A stretch of 64,000 bases of DNA. Source: Bacteroidota bacterium. GTDB taxonomy: Bacteria; Bacteroidota; Bacteroidia; B-17B0; Aurantibacillaceae. The DNA is taken from contig JAFDXR010000014.1 of the NCBI GenBank assembly GCA_018267825.1, forward strand, positions 18,979 through 82,978, written 5' to 3'. Each line of letters begins with the position of its first letter. Position 1 is the stretch's first letter. A model generated the notes under the pieces. The model was not told the DNA's origin, did not search any database, and worked only from the letters and a program-made list of their open reading frames with translations. A program made the translations under genes and the position numbers. This document shows positions 17,618-25,623 of this stretch, one piece after another.

Positions 17618-18454
17618 ATGCGTATAATCTCTTTGAAAACCGATTTAGATCAGGTTATTTCAGAATACAGGAAGAGTGGGAAGCGAATCGGTTTTGTACC
17701 TACCATGGGGGCCCTTCACCAGGGGCATGTTTCTCTTGTGGAGGCCTCACGGAAGCAGGCAGATGTAACCGTGTGCAGCATTTTTGTAAACCCGACCCAG
17801 TTCAACGATAAAAACGATTTACTACGTTACCCGAGAACCCCGGAGCAGGATATTCTGATGCTTGAGCAGGCCGGTTGCGACGTGCTGTTTATGCCACCAG
17901 TAGAAGAGGTATACCCGGTTCCGGATACACGCGTATTCGACTTCGGATACCTTGATAAAATCCTGGATGGGGCTGCCCGACCGGGACACTTTAACGGTGT
18001 AGGTCAGGTTGTAAGCATTCTTTTCAGCATGGTGAAGCCCGATGTGGCTTTTTTCGGACAAAAAGATTATCAGCAGGTTATGATTATCCGGGAACTGGTG
18101 CGCCAGCTGAACCTGCCGGTTGAAATTGTGCCTTGTCCCATTCTTCGTGAACCCGATGGCCTGGCCATGAGCTCACGCAATACATTGCTCTCTGCCGAAG
18201 AACGGAAAGTGGCCGCCCATGTCCCTGAATTCATGCAGAAAGCTGCCCAGATATACCATGAACAGGATATAGACCAGGCCAGGTCCTATATTCAGGAGGC
18301 CGTGTCATCACAAGCGCTTATGCGCCTGGATTACTATATGATCTGTGACCGCAATACCCTTCGGGAAATAGAACATAAAAATCAGCCTGCCATTAGCCTG
18401 ATTGCCGTTTTTGTTGGTAAAATACGCCTGATTGACAATCTCTTTCTCGATTAG
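17618..18454 (+). CDS. panC: Pantoate--beta-alanine ligase
   Basis: A 278-residue cytoplasmic enzyme joining (R)-pantoate and beta-alanine with ATP to make pantothenate, the coenzyme A precursor. All family landmarks are visible: GFVPTMGALHQGHVSLVEASRK (nucleotide HIGH-like motif), VCSIFVNPTQFN, HFNGVGQVVSILFSMVKPDVAFFGQKDYQQ, and SSRNTLLSAEER (KMSKS-like). Length is standard. The ATG follows a -7 box at 17587-17594. The downstream partner panD, commonly found next to panC, is absent here. Confidence 0.97.
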   Translation: MRIISLKTDLDQVISEYRKSGKRIGFVPTMGALHQGHVSLVEASRKQADVTVCSIFVNPTQFNDKNDLLRYPRTPEQDILMLEQAGCDVLFMPPVEEVYPVPDTRVFDFGYLDKILDGAARPGHFNGVGQVVSILFSMVKPDVAFFGQKDYQQVMIIRELVRQLNLPVEIVPCPILREPDGLAMSSRNTLLSAEERKVAAHVPEFMQKAAQIYHEQDIDQARSYIQEAVSSQALMRLDYYMICDRNTLREIEHKNQPAISLIAVFVGKIRLIDNLFLD

Positions 18455-18573
18455 CCGGAGTCTTTTTTTGTAAATTAGTTTGCCGTTGATCCGTAGGCCG
18501 ATGGCCTTTCAGGATTGACTGTACCGGTTATTTACCCGGCAGGGAATTAACCGGTTATAAAAAAAGCAAGTCT

Positions 18574-18601
18574 ACCCAACCATTCATCTTTTATGAACGT
18601 A
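18574..18601 (+). promoter_or_regulatory. ECF-type promoter P1 upstream of the sigma factor gene
   Basis: A -35-like ACCCAACCATTC (18574-18585) is followed 12 nt later by CGTA (18598-18601). The identical elements at identical spacing occur at 21943-21970. The spacing of 16 nt between AACC and CGTA suits an ECF sigma factor. The site predicts a start of transcription about 20 nt before the sigma ATG, consistent with autoregulation. Confidence 0.65.
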
Positions 18602-18625
18602 TGGGTTTAATTGATACCCTACTGT

Positions 18626-19192
18626 ATGGACATTCAGCTTGAATTAATAACAAATTGTATTAAGCGCGACCGAAAGGCTGAATACGAGATGTATAAAGCT
18701 ACGTACAGTTACCTGATGAGCATTTGTATCAGGTATACCAGAAATCAGGAAATGGCTAAGGAAGTCCTGAATATTGGTTTTTTGAAAATTCTGAATAATC
18801 TCCCTAAATATAAACCTGAAGTGCCTTTTCAGGTGTGGATCCGTAAAATCATGATCAATACACTCATTGATGAATACCGAAAACAGAAAACCCATCATGA
18901 AAAAATAGAATACGTGGAAGTGTATCATGAAACGGAAACAAACATAGAGATGAACGATGTCATGAAAAAAATAAATGCTGCCCAGATTTATGAACTGATT
19001 GCCAGACTGCCAAATGCCAGTCAACAGGTTTTTAACCTGTATGCAATCGATGGTTTTTCGCACCGGGAAATTGCCGATTTATTGAATATAAGTGAGGGGA
19101 CTTCCAAATGGCATCTTAATTTCTCCCGTCAGAAGTTAAAAGAAATGCTCGAAAAAATGGTTTCACCATCTAAAATTGCCTACCATGAGTGA
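18626..19192 (+). CDS. ECF-subfamily RNA polymerase sigma factor (sigma-70 family)
   Basis: A 188-residue extracytoplasmic-function sigma factor. Region 2 is visible as YEMYKATYSYLMSICIRYTRNQEMAKEVLNIGFLKILNNL and FQVWIRKIMINTLIDEYRKQK. Region 4 is ARLPNASQQVFNLYAIDGFSHREIADLLNISEGTSKWHLNFSRQKLKEML, with a helix-turn-helix. I take ATG 18626 (MDIQLELI), because the in-frame TTG at 18611 would fall at or before the predicted transcript start of promoter P1. It overlaps the next gene by 8 nt. That gene encodes a one-TM protein with an anti-sigma-like cytoplasmic head, so signalling through the envelope is likely. Confidence 0.93.
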   Translation: MDIQLELITNCIKRDRKAEYEMYKATYSYLMSICIRYTRNQEMAKEVLNIGFLKILNNLPKYKPEVPFQVWIRKIMINTLIDEYRKQKTHHEKIEYVEVYHETETNIEMNDVMKKINAAQIYELIARLPNASQQVFNLYAIDGFSHREIADLLNISEGTSKWHLNFSRQKLKEMLEKMVSPSKIAYHE

Positions 19193-20768
19193 TGCAAATA
19201 ATATAGATGACATACTGAAGAATAAGCTCCGGGAACAGGAGTTTGCTTTTGATGAACAGAACTGGGAAAAAGCCCGTGATCTGATCGATGCGTCGCGCCG
19301 TCGTAAAAAACGACTGATTATTTTTTGGCCGCTGATAGGTTTATCACTTATTATAGCCTCTGTGTGGCTTTATATGGCGAAAGGCACGAACGACAGTACA
19401 CTGGCCGAAAATCACAGTTCGGTCGTGACAACACCTACAGACGAAAAATCAAATGTGACCGAAGCTGCAAAACAAGCAGCGACAGTCAGCAAAGAAGAAA
19501 ATATTAATAAAACGCACAAAGCAATAGTTTCTACTCCCTCCAATCCGAATCATGTAACATCTGAAAAAAAAGAAAACAAGCGTTATGAAAGCGAGACAAA
19601 TCCGGAAATTAAGGAGAGCACTTCTATGGAAAATTCTGAAAAAAACGGGAGTTCAAACCCAGGTAGCCATGCCGTTACAGGAACCATGCCCGGAAAATCA
19701 TCCAAAACAAAAATAAATACCGGGCAAAATCAGGGAGTTACTAACGGTAAACAGATAACCGTTTCGGGGAATGAAATAAACCACCCGGCTGGGGCAACGG
19801 AAGCAGCGAATAAAACAGGCACGCAAGATAAGAACGAAAAAAATACAGAGAGTCAGAATCACAGTGAATCCGGTATTTCCAAAACAAAACATGCCGGTGA
19901 AAATAAGGCTGCAGTCAATACAGATTCTGAGGCAATGACATACGAAGCAGAGCCTGCCTATATGATACCGGTTCAGGTTCGGTTTACAGATGCACCCGCA
20001 GATGGTAGTATTGTTTTGCTGAACCCGATCGCCCTGCCGGAAAATGAATCATCGTCAGAAACTACAACACCTCTAAGCAAGGCGCCACGGCATTTGGTGT
20101 ATGCCGATTTCGGCGGGTCCTATCTGTTGGGCTGGAAGAATGCCGCAAAGCGCGAAGGAGATGGAATCAATCTGACAGGAGGGATCAGTTATCAGTTCAT
20201 CGCCAATTCAGGAATAGGGGTAAGTGCAGGCGTTCAGTATAACGCCGTGGGTCATTTAATAAATAGTTCCTACGTAGTAAACGATACCCGGTATAGTTTT
20301 GGTAAAGAAGAAACCGTGACGGTTATCGAGCAAAAACGCCTGCATTATATAACCATGCCTGTTCGATTTATTTTTGCGCAAGGTACTAAACGCTATTTCG
20401 GCATCGGTTGTAATTTCGGGTACCTGGTCAATTCTCAGAACCTGATTAAGAAATACGAGTTTATGAATGGAGCGCAAAGCCCGGTTTCAGCCCCGAATAC
20501 TACCTTAACTGAAAACTTTACGGCGGTTAGCGGATTAAACAATCCTGTGTCATCTTCGAACACCACAGGTTACAGAAGAGGATTTAATCCTTACGATCTG
20601 CAGCTCACGGCATTTTACAGGCAACCGTTGTATGAACGTGTGACTATAGGCGCAGAAGTGTTTTTTGGAATGATGGATATAAAGCAAAACTCATTTTTCA
20701 AATCCTCTTATTTTGATCGTAATTACGGTTTGAAAATAACCATTGGATGTGATTTGTTTAAAAAATAA
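19185..20768 (+). CDS. Inner-membrane-anchored outer-membrane beta-barrel protein, putative anti-sigma factor
   Basis: A 527-residue protein in three parts. A short charged cytoplasmic head (about 1-43, IDDILKNKLREQEFAFDEQNWEKARDLI) resembles the heads of sigma-adjacent Bacteroidota proteins. One TM helix follows (about 44-65, LIIFWPLIGLSLIIASVWLY). A roughly 235-residue low-complexity linker rich in N, T, K, S and E leads to a C-terminal PorT/OmpA-like beta-barrel (about 304-527, from YADFGGSYLLGW). Start at ATG 19185 overlaps the sigma gene by 8 nt. The layout could span both membranes and pass an outer-membrane signal to the sigma factor. The anti-sigma role is inferred from gene order and topology. 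Confidence 0.75.
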   Translation: MSDANNIDDILKNKLREQEFAFDEQNWEKARDLIDASRRRKKRLIIFWPLIGLSLIIASVWLYMAKGTNDSTLAENHSSVVTTPTDEKSNVTEAAKQAATVSKEENINKTHKAIVSTPSNPNHVTSEKKENKRYESETNPEIKESTSMENSEKNGSSNPGSHAVTGTMPGKSSKTKINTGQNQGVTNGKQITVSGNEINHPAGATEAANKTGTQDKNEKNTESQNHSESGISKTKHAGENKAAVNTDSEAMTYEAEPAYMIPVQVRFTDAPADGSIVLLNPIALPENESSSETTTPLSKAPRHLVYADFGGSYLLGWKNAAKREGDGINLTGGISYQFIANSGIGVSAGVQYNAVGHLINSSYVVNDTRYSFGKEETVTVIEQKRLHYITMPVRFIFAQGTKRYFGIGCNFGYLVNSQNLIKKYEFMNGAQSPVSAPNTTLTENFTAVSGLNNPVSSSNTTGYRRGFNPYDLQLTAFYRQPLYERVTIGAEVFFGMMDIKQNSFFKSSYFDRNYGLKITIGCDLFKK

Positions 20769-20789
20769 ATAATGCATTAAGATAAAGCT

Positions 20790-21932
20790 ATGAGGTATTT
20801 TAAAATTATATGGCCAGTGCTGCTTCTGTTGGTGGCAGTGTCCTGCAAGAAAAAGGATTACCCTGATCCGGTGGTGGAAAATGATCCGCAGTTTTATTTC
20901 AAAGGGACGGTCAATGGCATTAATACCGACCTGGAAGCTGGTATTAACAATTACTACATGTATGCCTCTTATTCCCAGGATGCCAATAATGTGTATCGCT
21001 TTTCGGGAAATCTGAAACCCAACGGATGTAGTTTTTGTACCAACGGGCTCGAAATTATCATTAACGACAGCCGTGTATCGCCAGCCGGTGCGTCCACGTA
21101 TATCGACTCAGCCTTCTTTACGGGCGATTACCCTTACATTAAAGGTGGCGCTGCATCTACAATATCGAGTCTTGTTTATTTTACGGGGTCTTTTAATCAG
21201 CCTGCTCTATTATCTGCTGCCTGGAATTTTGGCGATGGTGGAACATCATCTCAAACTTCGCCTCAGCATGTTTTTAAGTCGCTTGGTAAAAAACAGGTAT
21301 GTTTAACCATGAATGACTCATCATGCAACAGCACTGTTTGTGGCACGTTTGTAGCAAGGCCGATGGGTGATAGCAGTTTATGGGCTTCGGTTCAGGGCTT
21401 TCAGATGGGAGGCGATTCGATTACGTTCTCTGCACATATTTCGGGGCAACCACCATTGTCCTATTCCTGGGATTTCGGCGATGGGGTAACAACTGCTGTT
21501 ACAACATCTACATCCACTTCCCTGGCCGAAATACATCAATATGCTGCAGCGGGATCATATCCTGTAAAACTGAAAGTCAGCGATGCTTACGGCGACACGG
21601 TATATTCCAATTACAATGCCAATACATTGAATACATCGAATTGTGCGGCTAATTATCAGGTATCGGCGATCATTCCGCTGTCAAATCCCTTTGGCTTTTC
21701 CAATATTGAAGTCAAATGGACCGATGCATCGGGTATTGTATATACTTCAAATAATGCCAATCAGCCGCTCACAAGTTATTTTGAAATACTGTCGGTCGAG
21801 AACTATAAGAATAACGAAAACGGACAGAGTACAAAGCGTTTGCATGTGAGATTCAAATGTATGGTTTATAACGGCGCAACAGGCATTTTGATTGATAATG
21901 CAGAGGCTTATATCGCGATTGCATATAAATAA
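20790..21932 (+). CDS. PKD-domain lipoprotein
   Basis: A 380-residue surface lipoprotein. The signal peptide MRYFKIIWPVLLLLVAVSC gives a lipid-attached Cys19 followed by KKKDYPDP. Two PKD-type beta-sandwich domains are recognisable by WNFGDGGTSSQTSPQHVF and YSWDFGDGVTTAVTT with the following G-S-Y-P-V-K-L-K-V strand. Such domains mediate adhesion or carbohydrate/protein contacts at the surface. It begins 21 nt after the barrel gene and is probably transcribed from P1 with the sigma factor. I recognise no enzymatic domain. Confidence 0.85.
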   Translation: MRYFKIIWPVLLLLVAVSCKKKDYPDPVVENDPQFYFKGTVNGINTDLEAGINNYYMYASYSQDANNVYRFSGNLKPNGCSFCTNGLEIIINDSRVSPAGASTYIDSAFFTGDYPYIKGGAASTISSLVYFTGSFNQPALLSAAWNFGDGGTSSQTSPQHVFKSLGKKQVCLTMNDSSCNSTVCGTFVARPMGDSSLWASVQGFQMGGDSITFSAHISGQPPLSYSWDFGDGVTTAVTTSTSTSLAEIHQYAAAGSYPVKLKVSDAYGDTVYSNYNANTLNTSNCAANYQVSAIIPLSNPFGFSNIEVKWTDASGIVYTSNNANQPLTSYFEILSVENYKNNENGQSTKRLHVRFKCMVYNGATGILIDNAEAYIAIAYK

Positions 21933-21942
21933 TTTGAAGGTG

Positions 21943-21970
21943 ACCCAACCATTCTTTTTTTGCGATCGTA
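21943..21970 (+). promoter_or_regulatory. ECF-type promoter P2 upstream of the PKD/T9SS gene
   Basis: ACCCAACCATTC (21943-21954), then 12 nt, then CGTA (21967-21970). Both boxes and the spacing are identical to P1 at 18574-18601, while the bases between differ. It lies about 70 nt before the ATG at 22041. Confidence 0.65.
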
Positions 21971-22040
21971 ATAGTTAATTAAAATCGGGAGAAACCGAAA
22001 ACCCCTAAAAGAGTAGGACGACATAATAAACATTAAAACC

Positions 22041-23795
22041 ATGAATATGAAAAACTATCAAAAAAGCAGATCGGGTAAAAGCATGTTTCTGATCCTTGCA
22101 TTTGTACTTGTTGCGTTTGCACAGGTTAAAGCAGGTTGCAATTTTGGGATCACCGCAAAAACCCACGCCGGTTTAAATTGCAATATTACTATTGGTCAGG
22201 GACCATGGGGCCCACGTATGTATACCTGGCAGTTTGGCGACGGTACTACAGGCATATCATACTCCAATGCATCCAATACAACGGCAATAGCCCATACCTA
22301 TCCCGGTTCAGGGGTTTATACCATGACCATCACCTCGCAGGATAGTACCGGTGGCGGATGTGTAAGCTGGATTACAGACACCATTCAGGTAAGCGGGGGG
22401 ACGTTTTCTCCATGTGCACCTCAGTTTACCTATTGGGTAGACAGCACGAACTGTTCTGTGCATATTGTCAATCAATCTACCGGAGGCAGTTCTCCGACAT
22501 ACGATTGGGTTTGCTTTGATGGTAATGGTTACTATTATGTAAACAACCAGGCAAATCCTGTGCTTACATTCACCACCAGCGGAAATCATTACGTTTCATT
22601 ATATCAGAATGACGGAGGTGTTTTCTGCGACAGTATTTCGCAACTCATTGTGATGCCTGCATCATGCGGAGGCACACCTGTAGGAAACGGTTGTACCGCA
22701 CAGTTTTTTGCCAGCCAGACCTCTGGTACCAATTGCTGGCAGTTTACAAATCAAAGCACATCTACAAGCCCTTCTGTTAGCTATACCTGGCATTTCGGCG
22801 ATGGAAGCAGTTCCACACAGGCTAATCCGATCCATTGTTATACCGATAGTTTAGCCTATCACCTGATCACACTCTGGATGTCGGCAAGCAACGGTTGTTC
22901 AGACAGTGTATCTGTGTCTGTAATAGATTCTTCTTTCACAGGTGGAAACGGCGGTGCCGGCTGTAATACACAGTTTTATTATTGGGTCGACAGCACAACA
23001 TGCGACGTACACTTTATGAATCAGAGTACGAATGCAACTTCGTTCCAGTGGTATTTCTTTGATGGTGTTTCAACATATACATTTACTTCGTTCAGTCCTG
23101 TGCTTCCTTTCCCATCCAATACAGGTGCTGTGTACGCTACACTTTACGGGTTTAACAACGGTCAGTTTTGCGACAGCATTTCTCATACTGTGTATTTTCC
23201 GACAAGTTGTGGTGGTTCGGGCAACCCTACCGGTGGTTCATGCAATGCACAGTTCATTCTGATCAACGACAGTATTAATACGCATACCTATTATGCGTAC
23301 AATTCATCGACCGGCACGGGTTTATCATACCTGTGGGATTTCGGCGACGGATCAACATCTACACTTCAGTATCCGAGCCATACCTATGCTACAGCCGGTA
23401 ATTATGTAGTATGCCTTACAGTTACAGGTTCCAATTCATGTACATCAACGTACTGCGATTCCAACAATGTTCAGAAAATTGCCGCCTCACACTTAATGCA
23501 ATACCTTATTGCAAAACCGGCCAATGCTACAGGGATTCAGAATCTTGAGAAACAAGTGATGTTATCTCTATACCCGAATCCGGCAGTAAATGAATTAACT
23601 ATTGAGTCAACAACAGAAATTCAAGCTGTAAAAGTTTCAGATATTTCCGGTAAAATCGTACTAAAACAGGGCAACATCGGTTCTATGGAGCACCGCCTGA
23701 GCATTTCATCTCTGGATGCAGGAAGTTATTTCCTTGAAATATCCACCAAAGATGGAGGTAAGGCTGTAAAACGCTTCGTGAAAATAGCTGACTAG
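22041..23795 (+). CDS. Secreted multi-PKD protein with T9SS type-A sorting domain
   Basis: A 584-residue exported protein. A signal peptide occupies about residues 12-31 (MFLILAFVLVAFAQVKA). Three canonical PKD motifs follow: WQFGDGTT (63-70), WHFGDGSS (250-257) and WDFGDGST (432-439). They alternate with two degenerate Cys-containing PKD-like repeats, both starting YWVDST-x-C and containing CFDG (158-161) or FFDG (339-342). The last 80 residues are a type IX sorting domain, starting LYPNPAVNELTI (about 510) and ending YFLEISTKDGGKAVKRFVKI. It is probably a surface or extracellular adhesin-like protein delivered by the T9SS. The matching ECF promoter upstream suggests control by the sigma factor at 18626. 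Confidence 0.88.
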   Translation: MNMKNYQKSRSGKSMFLILAFVLVAFAQVKAGCNFGITAKTHAGLNCNITIGQGPWGPRMYTWQFGDGTTGISYSNASNTTAIAHTYPGSGVYTMTITSQDSTGGGCVSWITDTIQVSGGTFSPCAPQFTYWVDSTNCSVHIVNQSTGGSSPTYDWVCFDGNGYYYVNNQANPVLTFTTSGNHYVSLYQNDGGVFCDSISQLIVMPASCGGTPVGNGCTAQFFASQTSGTNCWQFTNQSTSTSPSVSYTWHFGDGSSSTQANPIHCYTDSLAYHLITLWMSASNGCSDSVSVSVIDSSFTGGNGGAGCNTQFYYWVDSTTCDVHFMNQSTNATSFQWYFFDGVSTYTFTSFSPVLPFPSNTGAVYATLYGFNNGQFCDSISHTVYFPTSCGGSGNPTGGSCNAQFILINDSINTHTYYAYNSSTGTGLSYLWDFGDGSTSTLQYPSHTYATAGNYVVCLTVTGSNSCTSTYCDSNNVQKIAASHLMQYLIAKPANATGIQNLEKQVMLSLYPNPAVNELTIESTTEIQAVKVSDISGKIVLKQGNIGSMEHRLSISSLDAGSYFLEISTKDGGKAVKRFVKIAD

Positions 23796-23819
23796 TTTTG
23801 TTATTAGTGAGTAGTGTGT

Positions 23820-23848
23820 AAAAAGCGGGTTTGGAGGCCCGCTTTTTT
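23820..23848 (+). terminator. Intrinsic terminator
   Basis: The 10-bp stem AAAAAGCGGG / CCCGCTTTTT has an 8-nt loop and a T run, 25 nt after the stop of the PKD/T9SS gene. Confidence 0.85.
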
Positions 23849-23907
23849 ATTGGGATCATAAACAGCTTTCTGTTATTAAATAAAGCCTGCGGTTTCACAA
23901 GATTCAT

Positions 23908-23915
23908 TATTTTTG
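23908..23915 (+). promoter_or_regulatory. -7 promoter box for glyS
   Basis: TATTTTTG fits TAnnTTTG and lies 20 nt before the glyS ATG, after the terminator of the preceding gene. Confidence 0.45.
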
Positions 23916-23934
23916 TGCTTCAAAAAATACGTTT

Positions 23935-25479
23935 ATGAGTTCAGTTAAGCCAGAAGATCATTTCAAAAACATTATATCGCATTGTAAAGAGTACGGATAT
24001 ATATTCCCAAGCAGTGAAATATACGACGGGATGAGTGCCGTGTATGATTACGGGCAGAATGGGGCGGAACTGAAAAAAAATATCCGGGAATACTGGTGGA
24101 AGTCAATGGTGCAGATGCACGAGAACATCGTCGGGATCGATGCGGCTATTTTTATGCACCCGACTACCTGGAAAGCCAGTGGGCACGTGGATGCCTTTAA
24201 CGATCCGCTGATTGATAATAAAGACAGCAAGAAGCGCTACCGTGCCGATGTTCTTATCGAAGAACATGTGGCCAAGATTGAAGATAAGATTAACAAAGAA
24301 GTGGAGAAAGCGGCCAAGCGTTTCGAGAATTTTGATGTGGCCATGTTCCGTTCTACCAATGCCCGCGTGTTGGAATATCAGAAGAAGATCGAAGAAATCA
24401 ATGCACGTTTTAAAAACGCCATGGAAGCCAATGACCTGGCTGAAGTGCGCCAGATCATTGTGGATTGTGAGATAGTAGATCCGATTAGCGGCACCCGTAA
24501 CTGGACCGATGTACGTCAGTTCAATCTCATGTTCTCTACCCAATTGGGTTCTGTATCCGAGGAGGCCAGCACGGTTTATCTGCGCCCGGAAACAGCGCAG
24601 GGTATTTTTGTAAACTACCTCAATGTGCAGAAAACAGGCCGTATGAAAATTCCGTTTGGTATTGCCCAAACCGGTAAAGCATTCCGGAATGAGATCGTAG
24701 CCCGCCAGTTTATTTTCAGGATGCGTGAATTCGAACAAATGGAAATGCAGTTCTTTGTGCGACCGGGAACCGAAATGGAATGGTATGAATACTGGAAGAA
24801 AGCCCGCCTCAACTGGCATCTAGTGCTGGGATTAGGTGCTGATAAATACCGTTATCACGATCATATTAAACTGGCTCATTATGCCAATGCTGCGTGCGAT
24901 ATTGAACACCAGTTCCCATTCGGATTCAAAGAACTGGAAGGAATTCACTCCCGCACCGACTTCGATTTGAAGCAGCATGAGCAATACAGCGGCAAGAAGC
25001 TCCAGTATTTTGACCCTGAGCTCAACCAGAGTTATGTGCCTTATGTGGTAGAAACCTCTGTAGGACTTGACCGTTTGTTTTTATCGGTGATGTCGTCGGC
25101 CTATAAAGAAGAAGTGCTTGAAGGTGGCGATACCCGTGTGGTACTTGGTCTTCCGCCAGCCCTGGCTCCGTTCAAGGCGGCTATTTTCCCATTGATTAAA
25201 AAAGATGGTCTGCCCGAGCTGGCAGAAAAAATTATGACCGATCTGAAATTTGATCATATGGTTACCTACGATGAAAAAGACACCGTTGGCAAACGTTACC
25301 GCCGCCAGGATGCCATTGGTACCCCATACTGTATTACGGTCGATCACCAGAGCCTGGAAGATCAGACGGTGACGATCCGTCATCGCGACAGTATGGAGCA
25401 GGAACGTGTTGCTATTTCTCAGCTTAACAGCATTCTTACCGCTAAAACCAGTCTGAAAAGCCTGTTGAGTCAACTCTGA
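23935..25479 (+). CDS. glyS: Glycine--tRNA ligase (single-chain, alpha2 type)
   Basis: A 514-residue class II aminoacyl-tRNA synthetase of the dimeric archaeal/eukaryal-like type, charging tRNA-Gly. Class II motif 1 surrounds HPTTWKASGHVDAFNDPL. Motif 2 is GKAFRNEIVARQFIFRMREFEQMEMQFF. The motif-3 region is VVETSVGLDRLFLSVMSSAY, followed by the anticodon-binding domain from VVLGLPPALAPFKAAIFPL. The family's insertion domain lies about residues 85-170. The gene stands alone between its own promoter and terminator. Confidence 0.97.
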   Translation: MSSVKPEDHFKNIISHCKEYGYIFPSSEIYDGMSAVYDYGQNGAELKKNIREYWWKSMVQMHENIVGIDAAIFMHPTTWKASGHVDAFNDPLIDNKDSKKRYRADVLIEEHVAKIEDKINKEVEKAAKRFENFDVAMFRSTNARVLEYQKKIEEINARFKNAMEANDLAEVRQIIVDCEIVDPISGTRNWTDVRQFNLMFSTQLGSVSEEASTVYLRPETAQGIFVNYLNVQKTGRMKIPFGIAQTGKAFRNEIVARQFIFRMREFEQMEMQFFVRPGTEMEWYEYWKKARLNWHLVLGLGADKYRYHDHIKLAHYANAACDIEHQFPFGFKELEGIHSRTDFDLKQHEQYSGKKLQYFDPELNQSYVPYVVETSVGLDRLFLSVMSSAYKEEVLEGGDTRVVLGLPPALAPFKAAIFPLIKKDGLPELAEKIMTDLKFDHMVTYDEKDTVGKRYRRQDAIGTPYCITVDHQSLEDQTVTIRHRDSMEQERVAISQLNSILTAKTSLKSLLSQL

Positions 25480-25500
25480 AATTCTTCACATTCATAGATT

Positions 25501-25531
25501 AAAACGACACGAAAAACCGTGTCGTTTTTTT
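25501..25531 (+). terminator. Intrinsic terminator of glyS
   Basis: Stem AAAACGACAC / GTGTCGTTTT with an 8-nt loop and a run of seven T, 21 nt after the glyS stop. Confidence 0.88.
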
Positions 25532-25580
25532 ATTTCGTCGAAACCCGAAAAAATTAATATTCAGGTAATAAAAAAGCCAT

Positions 25581-25604
25581 TACCTTTGTTGACCATTTGG
25601 TCAA
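25581..25604 (+). promoter_or_regulatory. -7 promoter box with abutting TetR operator
   Basis: TACCTTTG (25581-25588) matches TAnnTTTG. Immediately after it is a 16-bp palindrome, TTGACC-attt-GGTCAA (25589-25604), which would cover the transcription start. The TetR-family gene begins 20 nt downstream, so this is a good candidate for the autoregulatory operator of the efflux operon. Further TTGTTAAACC and TGTCAAACC half-site-like repeats lie between the palindrome and the ATG. Confidence 0.65.
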
Positions 25605-25623
25605 ACCATATTGTTAAACCATC

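Noticed and set aside
24103..24819. 238-codon open frame antisense to glyS
   Set aside because: It mirrors a highly conserved tRNA synthetase gene on the other strand, has no recognisable domain and no start context. It is a shadow of codon usage.
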